A stretch of DNA of 64,000 bases, taken from the NCBI GenBank assembly GCA_021432635.1, contig MU270053.1:341743-405742 (forward strand). Direction: 5' to 3'. This DNA comes from Thozetella sp. PMI_491 (taxonomy: Eukaryota > Ascomycota > Sordariomycetes > Chaetosphaeriales > Chaetosphaeriaceae). A program made the translations under genes and the position numbers. Below are positions 23,847 through 36,600 of the stretch, piece after piece (positions within the stretch are counted from its first letter, which is position 1; each line of letters opens with the position of its first letter). Below the pieces are notes generated by a model. The model was not told the origin of the DNA and searched no databases. It was given only the letters and a program-made list of their open reading frames with translations.

Positions 23847-25170
23847 GGTGGCGAAGGTGAACTATCGATGATAGGTATCGATTTGGATGTCTGAGAATGA
23901 TGATTGTATGTGGGGGACGAGACAATCGGTGCCTCGTCACGGCTCGCGATGAAGTTGTTGGTGATCACTTAGGGAGGGTGTCTCAGAGAAAAAGAGGAAA
24001 ATAGTTGAGACTGGAAGCACTTCTGAGTACAAATTCCATGGGGAGAAGTACTGACGGAAAGAGCGGAAAGAGCGAGGTGGAGGCAGGAGGGAGGCTGGAG
24101 GCCTTAATAGGCGGTTCTTAAACGCGGTGAGGCAGTGGGCTTAAAGTTGGGTCTAAGACCAGCTGTTGCATCACCGCTCGTCCGAAGTCTCGTTGTTTAG
24201 GACTCAGGTAGAGGGGCGCTCACTGTCATCACCACCCTCTTGCAAACAAGCGGCCAAGAAGGCTAAGGGTGTTCAGATCTTTCACTTTCCAATGACAAGG
24301 CCCGTCACCGTCCTGGTGTCTCCATCTGTGGCCAGGTTTTCTACCGCCACGTCTCGCCGATCGATCCCAAGGACCCAGATGGCTAGGAACCAGAAATCAG
24401 AAACAAGCAAGGCAGGATCGCCGAGCGGGAAAGAGCCACTTCCGCAGCCAGCCAGCCGTGGTTGGCTCTTTCGTCTCGAGAACGGCCCAAGCGGCCTTCT
24501 CGATGGGCTGCTGCGGTCTGGATGACGAATGCGCCAGCCTCCAAAGCCTACCCCTCCACCCACTGCTCCCCGATTTGCCCCCCCCCCCCCTTCCCCCGGG
24601 GCCAATCGCGGGGCAAGAAATGACGTAGCGAGGCAGGGGTCTAGGCACCCTCCAGCGAAGCCACGCTCTCTAGCCACTGTGGCTCTGTTTGCTTCTTCCA
24701 TAAGGTACCTTGGCAAGACTTGGGTAGTGTAGTGCATAGATCCAAACTGCCAAGCAAGACCATGTATGGCTGGCTGTGAGTAACTAAGCAATCTAGTTAG
24801 AGGCTGGGATCGCGGGCACAACCATTGTTGGACCCTTGCGCCCCCCTCCTCGTGGGATTGCTTTGAGTAGCGCTGAATGCATAGGAGGGTAAGGGCATGG
24901 TATTCTACGATGCCATACTAGTCATTAGCGGCCCTGTTGCTGACGATTGAGCAGTCGCATGTACGACACGCGAGTAGTCACCTTCGAAAGCGGCAGAATG
25001 ATGTCTTTGATCTCTGATATTCCGCTGATAGATATTCTACGTTGCGGGATAAAACATGAGGAAGCGCTGCCCGTCTTAAAGCCAAACGCCGAGACGCGAG
25101 ACATAAGTTATCTAAGGCCCGCTGTATCTCTTCAAACTCGGCCCACCGCCCCGATGATGGGCTTTGGCAT
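23847..25170. other. Intergenic, about 1.3 kb
   Basis: It holds the promoter side of the MARVEL gene and the 3' flank of ham-2. Short frames near 24.3-24.8 kb are Pro/Gly-rich and sit on a C-run (~24580-24590); no gene is supported. Confidence 0.5.
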
Positions 25171-28100
25171 TTACCCCCAAGGGCCTTCGTGCTCCCATTC
25201 GAGATTGACTGATCGCTCATCCCCGTCCATGTCAGCCCAGGTGAGCTCCATCTTTTCGAGCTCCCGGACGAAGAAGTCCTGCTCCTCCTTCAGCGCCTCT
25301 CGCACTTCCGCCGCCATTTTGTCTGGATACCGGTGAACGTTGAACCAGTGCGTCAGCGACCGGAGCGCCTGCTCTAGCGGCAGGCTCTCGTCTACAGCCA
25401 CCTCGACGTCGCAACCTGCAAGCCACTCGTCTCGCAGCTCCGGTCTGCAGTGCAGATACACAGCCGTAATCACCCGCATGTTGCTCTGGCGCCACTTACG
25501 GCCACAATAAGGGACCTGGTTCTTGAAAAGCTTGAGCGTGTACAACCGTAGCTCTTGCTGCGGCACTTTGAGCGACTTTCGAAGAATGTTGGAGCTCTTG
25601 TAGTGCACCAACAGTAGGTTTCTGTGCGCCTTGTTTTTGCAGATCTTCTGCATCACCCGCAGGTAGTTAATCAGAGAGAAGAAGTTGCGCCGCGAGAATT
25701 CAGTGATGGGCTCCTTGGGCAGCGGGTTGACCGGATACCCGAGTTCGTCCACTTCAGGGCGTGTCATGCCTTGCGCGCCCTGGCTGGCACCATCCCCTTC
25801 TTGCGGGAACTGCTGCTGTGGGGAGCGGCGACGCTTTATGGGTGGTGGTGCCGCTTCGTCCTCGCTCTCATCCTCGTCGTCCTCCTCTATCCCTTGGGTT
25901 GGCTGGGCGGCGGTGGCCCCTGCGTGGAAACCAGAAAAGTAGAAAAAGCTCGACTCGATTCGGTCAGTCTTGCTCTCCACCACCTGCTGCACGTCCTGCA
26001 GGGCAAAAAGTTTCAGGACAAGAGGCAGGTAATTGGCGTCTAGCAGCAGCTGTGTAAAGTACTCAAACTTCAGGATATCTGAGTCTTGTGTCAGTGCCTC
26101 TACCTGGCGAGGAGCTGCGGGTAGAAAGGGGGGTGGTACTGACGGGAGAGTTTGAACCATTTCAGAAGGAGCACTGTGATTCCCGTCACCGCCTTCGCGG
26201 CAATCTCCCGGCTACGGCCTTCATCTGCCTCGATGTCCAGGGGAGACATGATATCCCCCTTACCGATTCCGTTCATGTTGTTCAGCGCGCCAAGGCCTTT
26301 CGCAGCACCTTGGCCGCCGTTCACACGCAAGCCATTCTGGCCAGCGACGCCGGGGTGCTGCTGCCCGTTCGGGCCCGGGGCCACTAAGTTCGAGGCGATC
26401 GCAATGACGGCCTTGAGAAGAACAATGACCAAAGATTGGAGGTGAGGCAGGGATTCGTTCTGGAAGGCTGTAAGCAACACGGCACGATTGGTGAACAAAC
26501 GAGGGGCAGTGCAGAAGGCCACATACATAAAACTTCTCCACCGCCTCGAGACGGTATTTGGTCTGCTGGTCGACTGTGTTTGGTCGCGGCCCGAGGTCGA
26601 TGCCCGAACTCGCCGAGGCAGTGGACTCGGGCTTTGACTTCGGTTTCTCAAGCCCAAGCTCCTCCCTCTCCTCGAGCGTTAAGGATGAGAGATCCAGCTC
26701 CTCGATGATGTCCTCGTGGACCTCGTCCCACCCACGCTCAAACTTGAGAAACTTCTCTCGCTCCTCCCAGAGCTGCCTCGTTGCTCGGCTCATCCGCACT
26801 CGTTCAGAAAAGAGCTTTCCAGCTTCAAGGATGGACGCCGGGATGTCGCTGCCTTCCCACTTTCGACCCACAAGGAGGTCCTGCAGACCAGCGGCGCCCT
26901 TCCCACCAGCGCTATTGCTACTAGCATCTAGCGGGGGATACATGAAAGGGAAGTTCTGGTTGGTCTGGTAGTTCTGTTTTTTACCACCCTTTCCGCCAAC
27001 TGCAGGCGATGGAGGGGGCGAGGGCGCTGGGGTTGCAATGTGCACAGGTTGGTTAAGGATGGACGCCCCGCCGCTTTGGTTCGACGGGGCCGAGAGGATA
27101 CCGTTCTGCCCGTTGCTTCGAGAGGGATGATTGGGCATTTGGGGGAGGATACTCGTCTGGTCAGCCTCTAGCGGTACCACGCATTGAGGCGGAATGTAAG
27201 CCGGATATTTAGAGGTAACCTCTTGCCGGAATGCGTGGTAGTCGAGTGGAGATGCAATGATCAGATTCTTATCTTTGCCTCCGTCCTCCGATTCCCTGGT
27301 GGCGTGCTTGGTCGCAATGATTTCCTCCGTACCGCCGAATGTCAACAGGAGCGATTTCCAGAACAAGAGGAAGACCTTTGATAGTCAGTTGGTGATTCCT
27401 GAGTCTCTCCCTCCTGCGGAGCGATACTCACCTGAGTCTGCGGCAAAGCACCCGTCTCATCCCATCTGAGCTTCACAGTTGCATGGAGCATAAAGTCTAC
27501 TAACCCTGGGTCGAGCGCGACTGGGACACGGCTGTCAGCTTTCAAGAGCGAGGATGTGGGGAACAGAAGAGTACTCACGGAGCTGTTCTCGCACTGAGGC
27601 GAGATCAACCGGGTCACTAAGCGTCTCCTGAATCAGGATGTACATTATCGTCATGGGATTCAAAAGTTCATCCACCAGCGCCTGTAGCTGCTGCGTCGTT
27701 GCCTGCTGGATCTCGTCCTTCCTGCCCAGGGTTAGCACTATGTATTCACTCTCCGCGGAGTGCATTGTAGATACTTACCAGAACGGCTCGAAGGCACGCC
27801 TCATGGTCTGCCAGATAACTGGGATGCCGCCACATTTCCCAATTAGTCGACTGGCCTGCTTCATGGCCGTCAGCTGGGCTGTGGTGGCTACGCATTTGAC
27901 CTTGGTGTCCGCCTTTCCCGGAAGCACCGCCGCTGTCGCAGTCTCAACCCATCGGCCCAATGTCATATATACCAACGCCCCAATAGCTTCATCTTTCGGG
28001 GATCCATCTTCATCGAGGCTGATTCTCCGTAACGCCTCCGCGACCAGAGAGTCCAGAGGGTCGCTCATGCCTTCCTCTCCTTCGCCTAGCACCTGCTTTC

Positions 28101-28563
28101 GCAGAGAGACATAGTGCCGCTGGGTCGCGTTCAGCCTCACCCACTGGAAGAAACTATAGGTAAACCACTCGTCGATCTCCTCTTCGATGGGGCCAGTGTC
28201 CTCGTAGACATAGTCGTAGGCAATGGGCTCGGTCCGCGGGAATTCGGCTACGATCCGTCGCAGTTGGGCGAGGGAGAGCGAGTCGGGAGGTTGCGACCCG
28301 GCCACACCGGTATTGCCTGGCGGAGGGGGTGCAAACTGCGTCGGCGGTGGAGGCACGGCTGGGGGCGGAGGCGTCGGTTGCTGCGTGTTGCGCTGGAGCT
28401 GAGGACGAACGGGCCCTGCTGCCGGGACGGAAGTCGATCCGTCCGGCGGATCGCCTGGCGAGTCTGCGATACCCGTTCCTGCGGCTTCCTCGAGCGTCTG
28501 GCCCTGAGACGGAGCCGAAGAAGGGGTTTCGCTAGACGACCGCGAGGGCCAGAGCGAGTTCAT
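25171..28563 (-). CDS. ham-2: HAM-2/Far11/STRIP-type STRIPAK complex subunit (N1221 and DUF3402 domains), 1037 aa
   Basis: Six exons on the minus strand: 28563-27779, 27721-27579, 27538-27432, 27375-26527, 26459-26144 and 26084-25171. All are in phase. The first ~85 residues are Pro/Ser-rich and disordered. The N1221-type domain follows, with WKDEIQQATTQQLQALVDELLNP and FWKSLLLTFGGTEEI. The C-terminal DUF3402-type region includes LPHLQSLVIVLLKAV, LKFEYFTQLLLDANYLPLVL, and ILRKSLKVPQQELRLYTLKLFKNQVPYCGRKWRQ (segments quoted separately along the chain). These match striatin-interacting protein (STRIP1/2 in animals, Far11 in yeast, HAM-2 in Neurospora), a scaffold of the PP2A-containing STRIPAK complex at the nuclear envelope/ER. 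In Neurospora it is needed for hyphal fusion and fruiting. The acceptor of exon 6 is ambiguous: 26099 is also in phase and would add five residues. Confidence 0.93.
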
Positions 28564-29061
28564 GATGGCGGGGCAGAAAGCTCGACGCGGTCGCGAGTCT
28601 CAAGAAGCATGCTCCGAAGATGGTGATTTCATGGACAGTAAAAAAAGCCACTCTAGCGCATCTTATTTACGCACGAGCGATATGATACGCGTTATTGACA
28701 AAGAGACGTACCAGGAAAGGGTGTTTTACGCGCGGGCTTGTTCGTGGCGATTGAATATCGTGGGTTGGGCGAGCTGTTGGATAGGAGCTTCTAGCCTCGA
28801 GCGGCAAGGAACGTGGGGCTAGGCGATTTGATTGGGAGAAGCTTAGATTTCTGTGGAGCCACGGGGGCTGCGGGCGATTCAGGGGATCAGCCCTGCTCGC
28901 CGCCTCAGCCTTGTAGCCTACCGTCTGTTGGACACTGAACTAGGTAGTTCGATCTCTGGGGTCCCCAAAACTGTATGCTCATGGGATATCTTCCAAGACT
29001 TTCCAGTAGGATGTATGCTCAATGTTTCCGGCGTTTGTAATTCAGCTACTAGCCAAGCGCG
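28564..29061. other. Intergenic, 498 bp, between ham-2 and the DUF2011 gene
   Basis: It should contain the ham-2 promoter and leader and the 3' end of the DUF2011 transcript. No other feature was seen. Confidence 0.5.
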
Positions 29062-29934
29062 TCAGTCGCGGGGGCTTGAGCCCGCGAGACTGGTATCATC
29101 GCTACTTTTCTCGTCCTCTTTGCCCGCGTCAGCCTTTGCCGTGGCCCTCTTGTCTCTCTCCTTCTGCCTCCGCTTGAGCTTCTTTTCTCTGTTCAGTCTC
29201 TTCTTCTTCTCCTTGAGGTGCTCCTCCTTGGCTTGCTTCGCCTGTTGCTCATCAGCTTCTTTCTCCTTCTTGGTCTTCTTCTTCTGCCTCAGTGCAATCC
29301 TCCTCTTCTTGCCCGGCCGTTTCCTTTTGTTGTCCAGATCAAGGGCATTGCCCGTGTTTAACGTGATTCCACCGGGCTTCGCGCCCCGAATCGCCAAGAT
29401 TCTAGTCACCCGCCACGGCTTCTCTAGTCCCCAGGCTCGCTTCTGAGCCTCTCGGAGGATGTCGTGGCCACTCAGGGCAGCCTGAACGATGTTCGCTCGC
29501 GCCTCCGCGCTCAGCTCCCCTCGAAGGTAGTGGGACGTGGGCCGGGCTTTGACCAGCCCGCCAGGGTTGGCGAGGTGCTCGTCCTCTTGGTGGAGTACGA
29601 CCTTCTGTGTAGAGGTGCCTTTCCTTGAAAAGAGGCGGAACTCATATTCCTCTGATGGCCGGTTCTCCTTGTCGCCACTTTCGCTGTCCCCAGCTGCTGT
29701 GTCCCCAGCTGCCTCTCCATAGCCTAGACTAGTGGAGAATATGTTCGAGAGCTGAGCGCGTAATTTTGCTCGTGCTGTATCATCACTTTGGTGGTCCTGC
29801 TCGAGACCCTCGTCTCTCTCCGAACCAGACTCAAAGAGCTCTTCCCGTCTCACCCTAGATGGATAGTAAGCATCGTGGCAGGCTTCGCGTGGAATTTTGC
29901 ACACTGACCTCTTGGCATTGGGAAGCTCGAACAT
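29062..29934 (-). CDS. DUF2011-family fungal protein, basic C-terminus, 272 aa
   Basis: Two exons, 29934-29909 and 29854-29062. The 54-nt intron is a multiple of three and has no in-frame stop, so a naive reading gives 290 residues. Splicing (ag|gtcagt ... ctag|g) gives MFELPNAKRVRREELFE, the usual start of the DUF2011 family, and so is preferred. The first half is acidic and contains KARPTSHYLRGELSAEAR. The last ~80 residues are strongly Lys/Arg/Glu-rich and predicted coiled or helical, with runs such as RKRPGKKRR that look like nuclear or nucleolar localisation signals. Molecular function is unknown. The gene lies between ham-2 and vib-1 on the same strand. Confidence 0.86.
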   Translation of the reverse strand: MFELPNAKRSVCKIPREACHDAYYPSRVRREELFESGSERDEGLEQDHQSDDTARAKLRAQLSNIFSTSLGYGEAAGDTAAGDSESGDKENRPSEEYEFRLFSRKGTSTQKVVLHQEDEHLANPGGLVKARPTSHYLRGELSAEARANIVQAALSGHDILREAQKRAWGLEKPWRVTRILAIRGAKPGGITLNTGNALDLDNKRKRPGKKRRIALRQKKKTKKEKEADEQQAKQAKEEHLKEKKKRLNREKKLKRRQKERDKRATAKADAGKEDEKSSDDTSLAGSSPRD

Positions 29935-31425
29935 CGCCAGGGTTTACTCCGGGCGGGATCAATATCAGCGATGCAGGCCCGCTGCGTGGGCTCTGCTCCC
30001 CGGGCTATCAAAACCTTCAAAAATGCGATAGTGATTGATTGGCGGAAGTGAGGTCTGCGAAGGGCCGATATGCAAGACCACCTTCCGAACAGGACTTTGT
30101 GCAATTTACAAACACCCAAGTACGGCCGATGGAAGATAGTTCGGCAAAACCGCGGGGTGAAACGACAAATGCCGTTAGACAAAAACGGTAGACAAGCCGA
30201 GCGGGACTAAACCCGATTGGGAGAGATGGAGGTGTAAGCAACCCGCTCACACGCACATGCGGTCGAGGGAAATACCAGGAAGTGGCAAATGAGGGACAGC
30301 TTCATTGGCAATAGATTGGTGTTTTCAGTCAAGTGATAGAGGCGTAACGGACTACGAAGAATCCCGTATAGTTTGATAGATAGATTATAAAAAGAAAGGA
30401 AAGAAGAGGATGAGACAGGATAGCGCCGAACGCTCCTAGGGCTTTTGAAGTATGGTACAATTCCTTCCATGAGGTGGTTGAGATTGGTAAATGGTAACGT
30501 TTAATCACTGTAATCTTAGAAGAGTACAATAAAACGCACTATTATGGGATAACCTCGGGATTCCAGTGGGTGCATTTTGCTCGATGCATGCAGTAACAGC
30601 TGTCCCTCCGGCGATGTTAGGCAACCTGACCTTGGTCTCCACGGTCAAGGCGGCCAAAGACGAAGGGAGCACGGAAATATGGGCTTGGGTTTGAACACTT
30701 CGATCATAATGTTTCATCTGGAGCTACTGGTTTGCTCTGCATGCCATCATCTCTCCTTCGAGCAGGACAAGAATTCTCAAGTACATCACATCCGCCGTGT
30801 CCTGTGCCCTTGGGTCGAGCTGGATCCTATATACACCACAGCGCAGCTTCTGCCCACGAGGTTTTCTCCGACTCCCAAATTCCGCCCCTGAATATATGTC
30901 ACGACGAATATAAACGACCATTGCGTCGGAAAACGTATATAAATGCCGTGCTGGTGGTATCCGCGAACTTCGAAAAAAGCCATCACTTCAGAAAAGTCCA
31001 TCCCTCTCTTTCTTATCCCAAATTTCCATAAAGATTTCCCAAAGACCGTGTCACTCAAGTCCGCCCACCCGCCATATTCCCGAGATAGTTTTGTTTCCAT
31101 CATGAGGAGCCATGAAGTGGTATCGATCGAGATGCTGCAACGCCAGAGTCCCCGTTAAGAAATTGCGCCGGACTTCCTGACTTCCTGACTGCCTCTATCA
31201 ACGTGTTGTCATGTTTACTTGGGAGCCGTCGTCGAGATGTCGAGTGGATCTAAGGCCGATCGTGGGGAGGAATTCGTGCGGGATCGAAGACCGCCGGAAA
31301 AATAAAGTACAACGCCATGCGCGCCGATTCGCTCATAACCAGTAATGTACATGAAAGGCTAGAGGGTCTTGTCGGCGGCTGGCTCCCGGTACCATGCCGC
31401 CCTAGTCCCCGGGCTCTTTCTTTCA
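29935..31425. other. Intergenic, about 1.5 kb, between the DUF2011 gene and vib-1
   Basis: It is AT-richer than the surrounding coding DNA and contains only frames up to 110 codons without motifs. It is probably the DUF2011-gene promoter plus a vib-1 3' untranslated region. Confidence 0.5.
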
Positions 31426-33616
31426 TTACGTTGCACCCCACTGGTAGTGGCTCATGGCCGAGGGTCCGGAGTAGACACCCGAGCCGGCGTGTGCGGGAGG
31501 GTGAGGCTCGTTCTTGACACCTGCATGACCGGTCTTGTAGTGGTCAGGGAATGCGTACGGGCGGCTGTCCCCGTTCGTGTAGGTCGATGGCCCTTGTTCT
31601 CCGGCAGTGGCCGGCCATGACTGCGGAGGGGGGAAGTAGTCTCGTGGGGGTGGTGCGGAAGCGGTGGCGCTGGAAGGGGCCGACCCCGAATCTTGAGACG
31701 GGGCGGCGTATGAGGGTGGGTGAGTCGAATGAGGGCTCAGTTCGCTGGAATTACTATTAACCCCCACGTACGACGACGGGCCGTACCGATATTCGTTGGA
31801 TGCCGTATCATTTGAGATGGAGCTGTTGCTATGTACAGATTGGTGGCTGGCGTGACGCGGGCTCTTGGAGGGTCGCGGGTTGTTGTCGACATATCGTGGC
31901 ACATTAAGTGAGTTGTCCGCTGTGGTCGAGAGAGAAAGCTGGGGAGGTGCCGTTGTGCCCTGGACGTAGCTCGCATACTGCGTTCGGATGGGCGCGGACT
32001 GTCCATCCGGAGGAGCGAGTGCCAACTGCACCGGAGGCATGGGGTTTTGCTGGAGCGGCATTTCCTGCGGCTCTGCTGTGAAGCCGGAAGTTCCTGACAT
32101 GGGCACCTTCTGGTAAGGCTCACCAGCCATCGAGGTTGAAGGGTAAGCCGATGCGGAGCCGGGCTGGCCTGCCATCGGCACCTGGCTAGAAGGATTCCAA
32201 GTTGTCGGGTACGAACTGGTCACGGGTCAGCTTCTAGCTTCTCTCATCTGTGGCATCCCATCCCAGTCCGAGGGAGTTCGGGGGCAACTTACTTGGACCG
32301 CATGCCCATTGGACTCTGGGGCATCTGCTTCGGGGCAGTGAATGTGAAGGCGGATCGTGGGACATCCAGACTCGGCACCCGGGGCCGCGAATCGTAAGGT
32401 GGCTTGTTCAGGATCATGGCCTGAGCGACGATGCCATGGCCTGTCTCGACCAGAGTCTGTCCTCTTGAACCAGCGCTGGACCCCAGCAGAGGAATCTCCT
32501 TCCTAGCCTGGAAGTTCCGTGGACTTCTACCCCGGACAACGATCGGTGCGGTCGTCAGTTCCGAAAGAATCACCTTGTCTCCATTCGCCAAAGTTCCATG
32601 CAGCTTCAGGTGCAGGACGAAATGTTGCTGCAGCTCCTTCCTCCTTCCGTTGTTTGCCGTCGCACTGGTCTCTAGTCAGCAACCCAGAAACAGGAAAAAG
32701 TCTAAAGAAACGGAAATACGCACATTCGGAATTGGAGACGTCGCCATCCGATGGGATAGATGGCATAGTGGTCGCCCGGAGCCTCGGCGGACTCCTCCTC
32801 GGACCACGGAATCAACGGAAGCATCGGGGGTTCCTGGTCAGGTGTCTGGTTGAGCTCCGGGGCGTTCGGCGGCGGCGTCTTCCACGGGATCACGATGAGT
32901 CGCACTGGGTGTCCGTCCACCGACTCGATGGCGGATATGCTGACCTCCATGTTCTTGATCAAGGTAGCCTCTCCGGTCTCGAGCAGCACGGACAGAGGCG
33001 TCTGCGGGAAGCAAACGCTGCCGCTAATCTGGAACAAATTTCGCCGGTAGCAAGTGAGCTCGGCGTTCAAGCCAGAGCCGTTGTCCGGCGCGCCCGAGGC
33101 AAACTCGGAGAGAAAGAACATTCCATGAAGCTGGGCATCGATTTCCATGTCGAAGATGCGTCCCTTGCTGTCGACGATGGTGTGCTTGTCTCCCATCTTC
33201 TTGAAGGAGAGCAGCTTCTGGTCATGGTTGACGCCTGCGGAGGGCTTGTAGTCTTCCCGCAGGTCCTGGACGATCTCCTGGTATGGTGGCTGGTCGACCT
33301 GGGAGTAGGCCCGCTTCAAAGAGTTGATGCCGGGGATGTTGTTCATCAGCGACGGGTGCGGATACCTATCGTAGCCGTCACCTCCAGGCGGCGGCTGCCG
33401 GTCGTGGTGGTACTGTGCTGGGTAGTCCATTCCATCCCGGCTCCGGGGGCGGACGAGGTGCGATGGTGGCGGCGGCGGAACACTCCCGGGTGCGTCCTGG
33501 GGGTTGAACCTCCCCGACATCTGCACCGGGCTCCCATAGTTGGACCACAGATTTCCGTGCGGAGGCTCGGCCCTCAACTCTGCCATGGTGACCGCGTAGG
33601 TAGTCGTAGTGGACAT
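31426..33616 (-). CDS. vib-1: VIB-1/XprG, NDT80-PhoG p53-like transcription factor, 684 aa
   Basis: Exons on the minus strand: 33616-32724, 32664-32293 and 32215-31426, all phase-consistent. An NDT80/PhoG DNA-binding domain occupies about residues 130-360, with KKMGDKHTIVDSKGR, ELTCYRRNLFQISGS, ISAIESVDGHPVRLIVIPWK, PIGWRRLQFRIATANNGRR (joined across intron 1) and RGRSPRNFQARKEIPLLG. It is followed by the conserved TFTAPKQMPQSPM segment, and then by a long Ser/Pro/Tyr-rich, probably disordered tail. This is the signature of Neurospora VIB-1 and Aspergillus XprG. They are nuclear regulators of extracellular proteases, carbon-starvation responses and heterokaryon-incompatibility cell death. ATG 33616 (MSTTTTYAVTMAEL) is preferred; the ATG 11 codons upstream (33649) is possible. 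A long GC-rich 5' flank suggests complex transcriptional control. Confidence 0.95.
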
Positions 33617-36600
33617 GGGATCACGTCCTCCCGCAAGCGGCGGCAACAACCGAGGTCACTGGCGATAAACCTGGAATCTTCCAAATACGCAGAGAGGGCT
33701 GACTACTCTTGCTCCGACCAAGGTGACGACGCCCAGGTAAGCCCTCAGATCAGCGTAGCAGGGACCGAGTATGAGTCTCTCTAGCTGCTGGGACGAAGGG
33801 TAACCGGGTCCTTGAATCGCGTTTGACTTGCAGTTGAAACGAGGATGGAGTTGGGATACAGCGGACGAGGACTGAGCAAGGTTGCAGGGCGATGTGTACT
33901 TGTATAAAATGATACGGTGGGTGTTGGAGGGGGCGTCGATGGAAGACTTCGGCACTGTCCCCCCGGGGTGGGCCAGGGTACATGGGGGACGGCCAAGGAC
34001 AACCGAGACTAGTAGATTTCTGGAGGGGGGCGGACAGGGACTTGCTCGGTGGCTCGTCTTGCTGCATGCCTCCAACCAGACAGGGAAGGAGGAGAAAACG
34101 GGGCGATCTGGCAGGCAAGTGCAGGGTCTGGTCAGGTCGAGATGGGGCCTGATGTCTGCCCCCAGTCACGCTGTGACTTGGTGCGCTTGTGCAAGCGGGA
34201 GAGACGCCCGTGACAGTAGTGCTTCTCCCGCGGACCTTGCTCTAGGCTGGAGGAGGGGAATCTACACGGGGGAGGTAGGCAGACAAGACAAGGCACACAG
34301 GACGCACTGGTGCAGCACGCAGGGAGATTGGGGATATGGTGCCGGGACAGGAGCTGACCTGACCTGAGGCACTGCACTGCAGGCAAGGAGAGCAGATACG
34401 ATGTCAGCGGCGCTGCCCACGAAGAAGGAGGGTGCCGCCGCCACAATGCTGTATTTGTGCCAGTTTATACAGCCGTTGCTGCGCACATTTCGGAAGAGGA
34501 GGGGGGGAGGCGGGGGTGTATCGACGAGGGCGACGAGGGCACCAGTCCTATGGACACTAAGGGGCAGCCGGGGAATGAGCACTGAATTTCGGGCCCTCCT
34601 CCGTAATGCAGAAGGAGGGAGACCAAAGCCAGACCTCATCCTGGCGGAGAGAGCCAGGAGGCACGGGGGGTTTCCCTCGCGCTGTGGGTAGATGAGTCTT
34701 CCGGCGGCGACGGCCTAGCCGGGAGGCCAGCCACTTCCGCAGACGACCGACATGGCCCCTCGGCGCCTCTCCCACACACCCCCTCCTCATTTTTTTCTGC
34801 TCGCCCACGCATCGAATGATCCAATCCCGGGTCGCGGTCATGAAGTGGGCAAAGGGTGGGCTCTCCCTCCACCAGGCCCTGGTCGTGACCCATGTCTTCC
34901 GCTCTAAGTACCAAGTACATCTACACACGAGCTCGCAGCAGGGCCCTCTGATTAGAGCAATAATCCTCCGATGACCAGGGAAGGCTGGGGCGACCCACAG
35001 CCATTCTAGAAAACCGTTGGATAAAGGTGATAAACGTGCCGACGAAGCGCCAGAAGAGGATGGTGGGAAGACCAGGGGGGGTCAAGGAACAGAGTCGGTT
35101 CACGAGATTGCCATTGACCAAACAAGGGAAGGGGCGCTCGGGGAAGGCCCAGGCAAGCCCCAGCCGGCGGGCGGTGGCGTCCCCAGTCTAAAAGTAAGCT
35201 CGGCTGGCGAGAAGGGCAACAGACCAGAGGATCCCTGCCACCGTCTCTCGCGCTTGGCAGGAGGTACCTTAGTCTCCCGCACGGAAGAGGGTGCACCAAT
35301 ATCAGCCGGTATTATATATAACTTCAGTCATCGGTGCCCGGCGCCGGACGAGCCTCACAATTGGCAGAGTCCCCTACGCAGTAACGATCGAAATCACCGA
35401 ACGACGTCAGGGGCCCGGCCACAACTACTACAAACAGATGTGCGCCGCGGGAGTTATTGAACGTTGGAGATTGCCCATGGCGGCCGATGCCGATTCGTGA
35501 ACGGCAACGGGGCGGATGGGGGGGTAGTAAAAAGGCGTTTGTTCAGGATGGAATGGGAAAAGGGGCATTTTGCACCTTTTGAGGCCGGGTAGTAGGGGGG
35601 CACGGCAGTTGGCACAGTTTAAGGTTGTGGCCGAGATACTTACAGCCAGTCAGCACAATAATCCTCGGCTCTTGCTCAAAACGGCTTTCTCTATGCAGGC
35701 AGGCCGCCATCAAAACAAGAGAGCGCAGAAAATATGCTTGGTTTTCTGCTCTCTCACACACACACTCCTCTCTTCAACACTTTCTATAAAATAATTGGGG
35801 GAAAAAGTTATTAAAAAAAACACTAGCGGTAAATATGTATATCGGTCTATTCACAATGTGCTTTCTCAGCATGCGCTCATGAATTGCTCCGTACCGCGGT
35901 AGAAACGCGAGGCATAACTGCACAAGTTCCAGGAAGCAGTCATCTCGGCTTGAACGCACGCACACACAGCCTGGCTCCTCCCACACCCCACAACTCACTC
36001 GGGGAACATCGCTGATTGTCCCAACTCAGACACCCTGCAGGCCACTGTTTGCTTGATAGCGGAGTCTTCAACTACCATCGTAATATCCCGACGATGGGCC
36101 CCGCAAGTGCGAGTCTTGAGCCCACCTGCGTTTCCGAGCTAGCTGGGCAGCGCGGCAGCGTCTTGCTGGCCTACCTAAGAATGGCGTGCACCGCGTGAGG
36201 CACGGATTGGCAGCCAGACCTTGCATAGCACGATCGCCAACTACGACCTAAGGCCGGTTCGAGGGCAGATGGCGGGGGACCTTTCGGGCGTGCAATCGGT
36301 AGTTGCCCCGACTCAGGGCGCGTCTCCGCCCAGACCCCGGCTCGTCCACCTTGATCGAATTCGATAGCCCCAGAAATATAAACCAGGAGGATCTAAGGAT
36401 CTCACGATAATGCCTCGTCGGTTGGGAGACATTCCAGAATGGGAATCCGCTGCTCAAGCAGCCAAGGGGAATCCGGCCGGCGCTCTTCAGGCGCGCCTCC
36501 CAGTCCGGGCAAGCGTGGTACCACGCCCTCTCGCTACTTGGTTAGGTCAGTTAACATGCCGCCGATGCGTCGAGAGGCATGGCCACGGGGGTGTGGTGAC

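Noticed and set aside
31426-33616. Velvet-domain regulator instead of VIB-1
   Set aside because: Velvet signatures are absent, whereas the NDT80/PhoG motifs are continuous across intron 1.
32519-33784. 421-codon plus frame
   Set aside because: Antisense to vib-1 exon 1, where the NDT80 domain is unmistakable.
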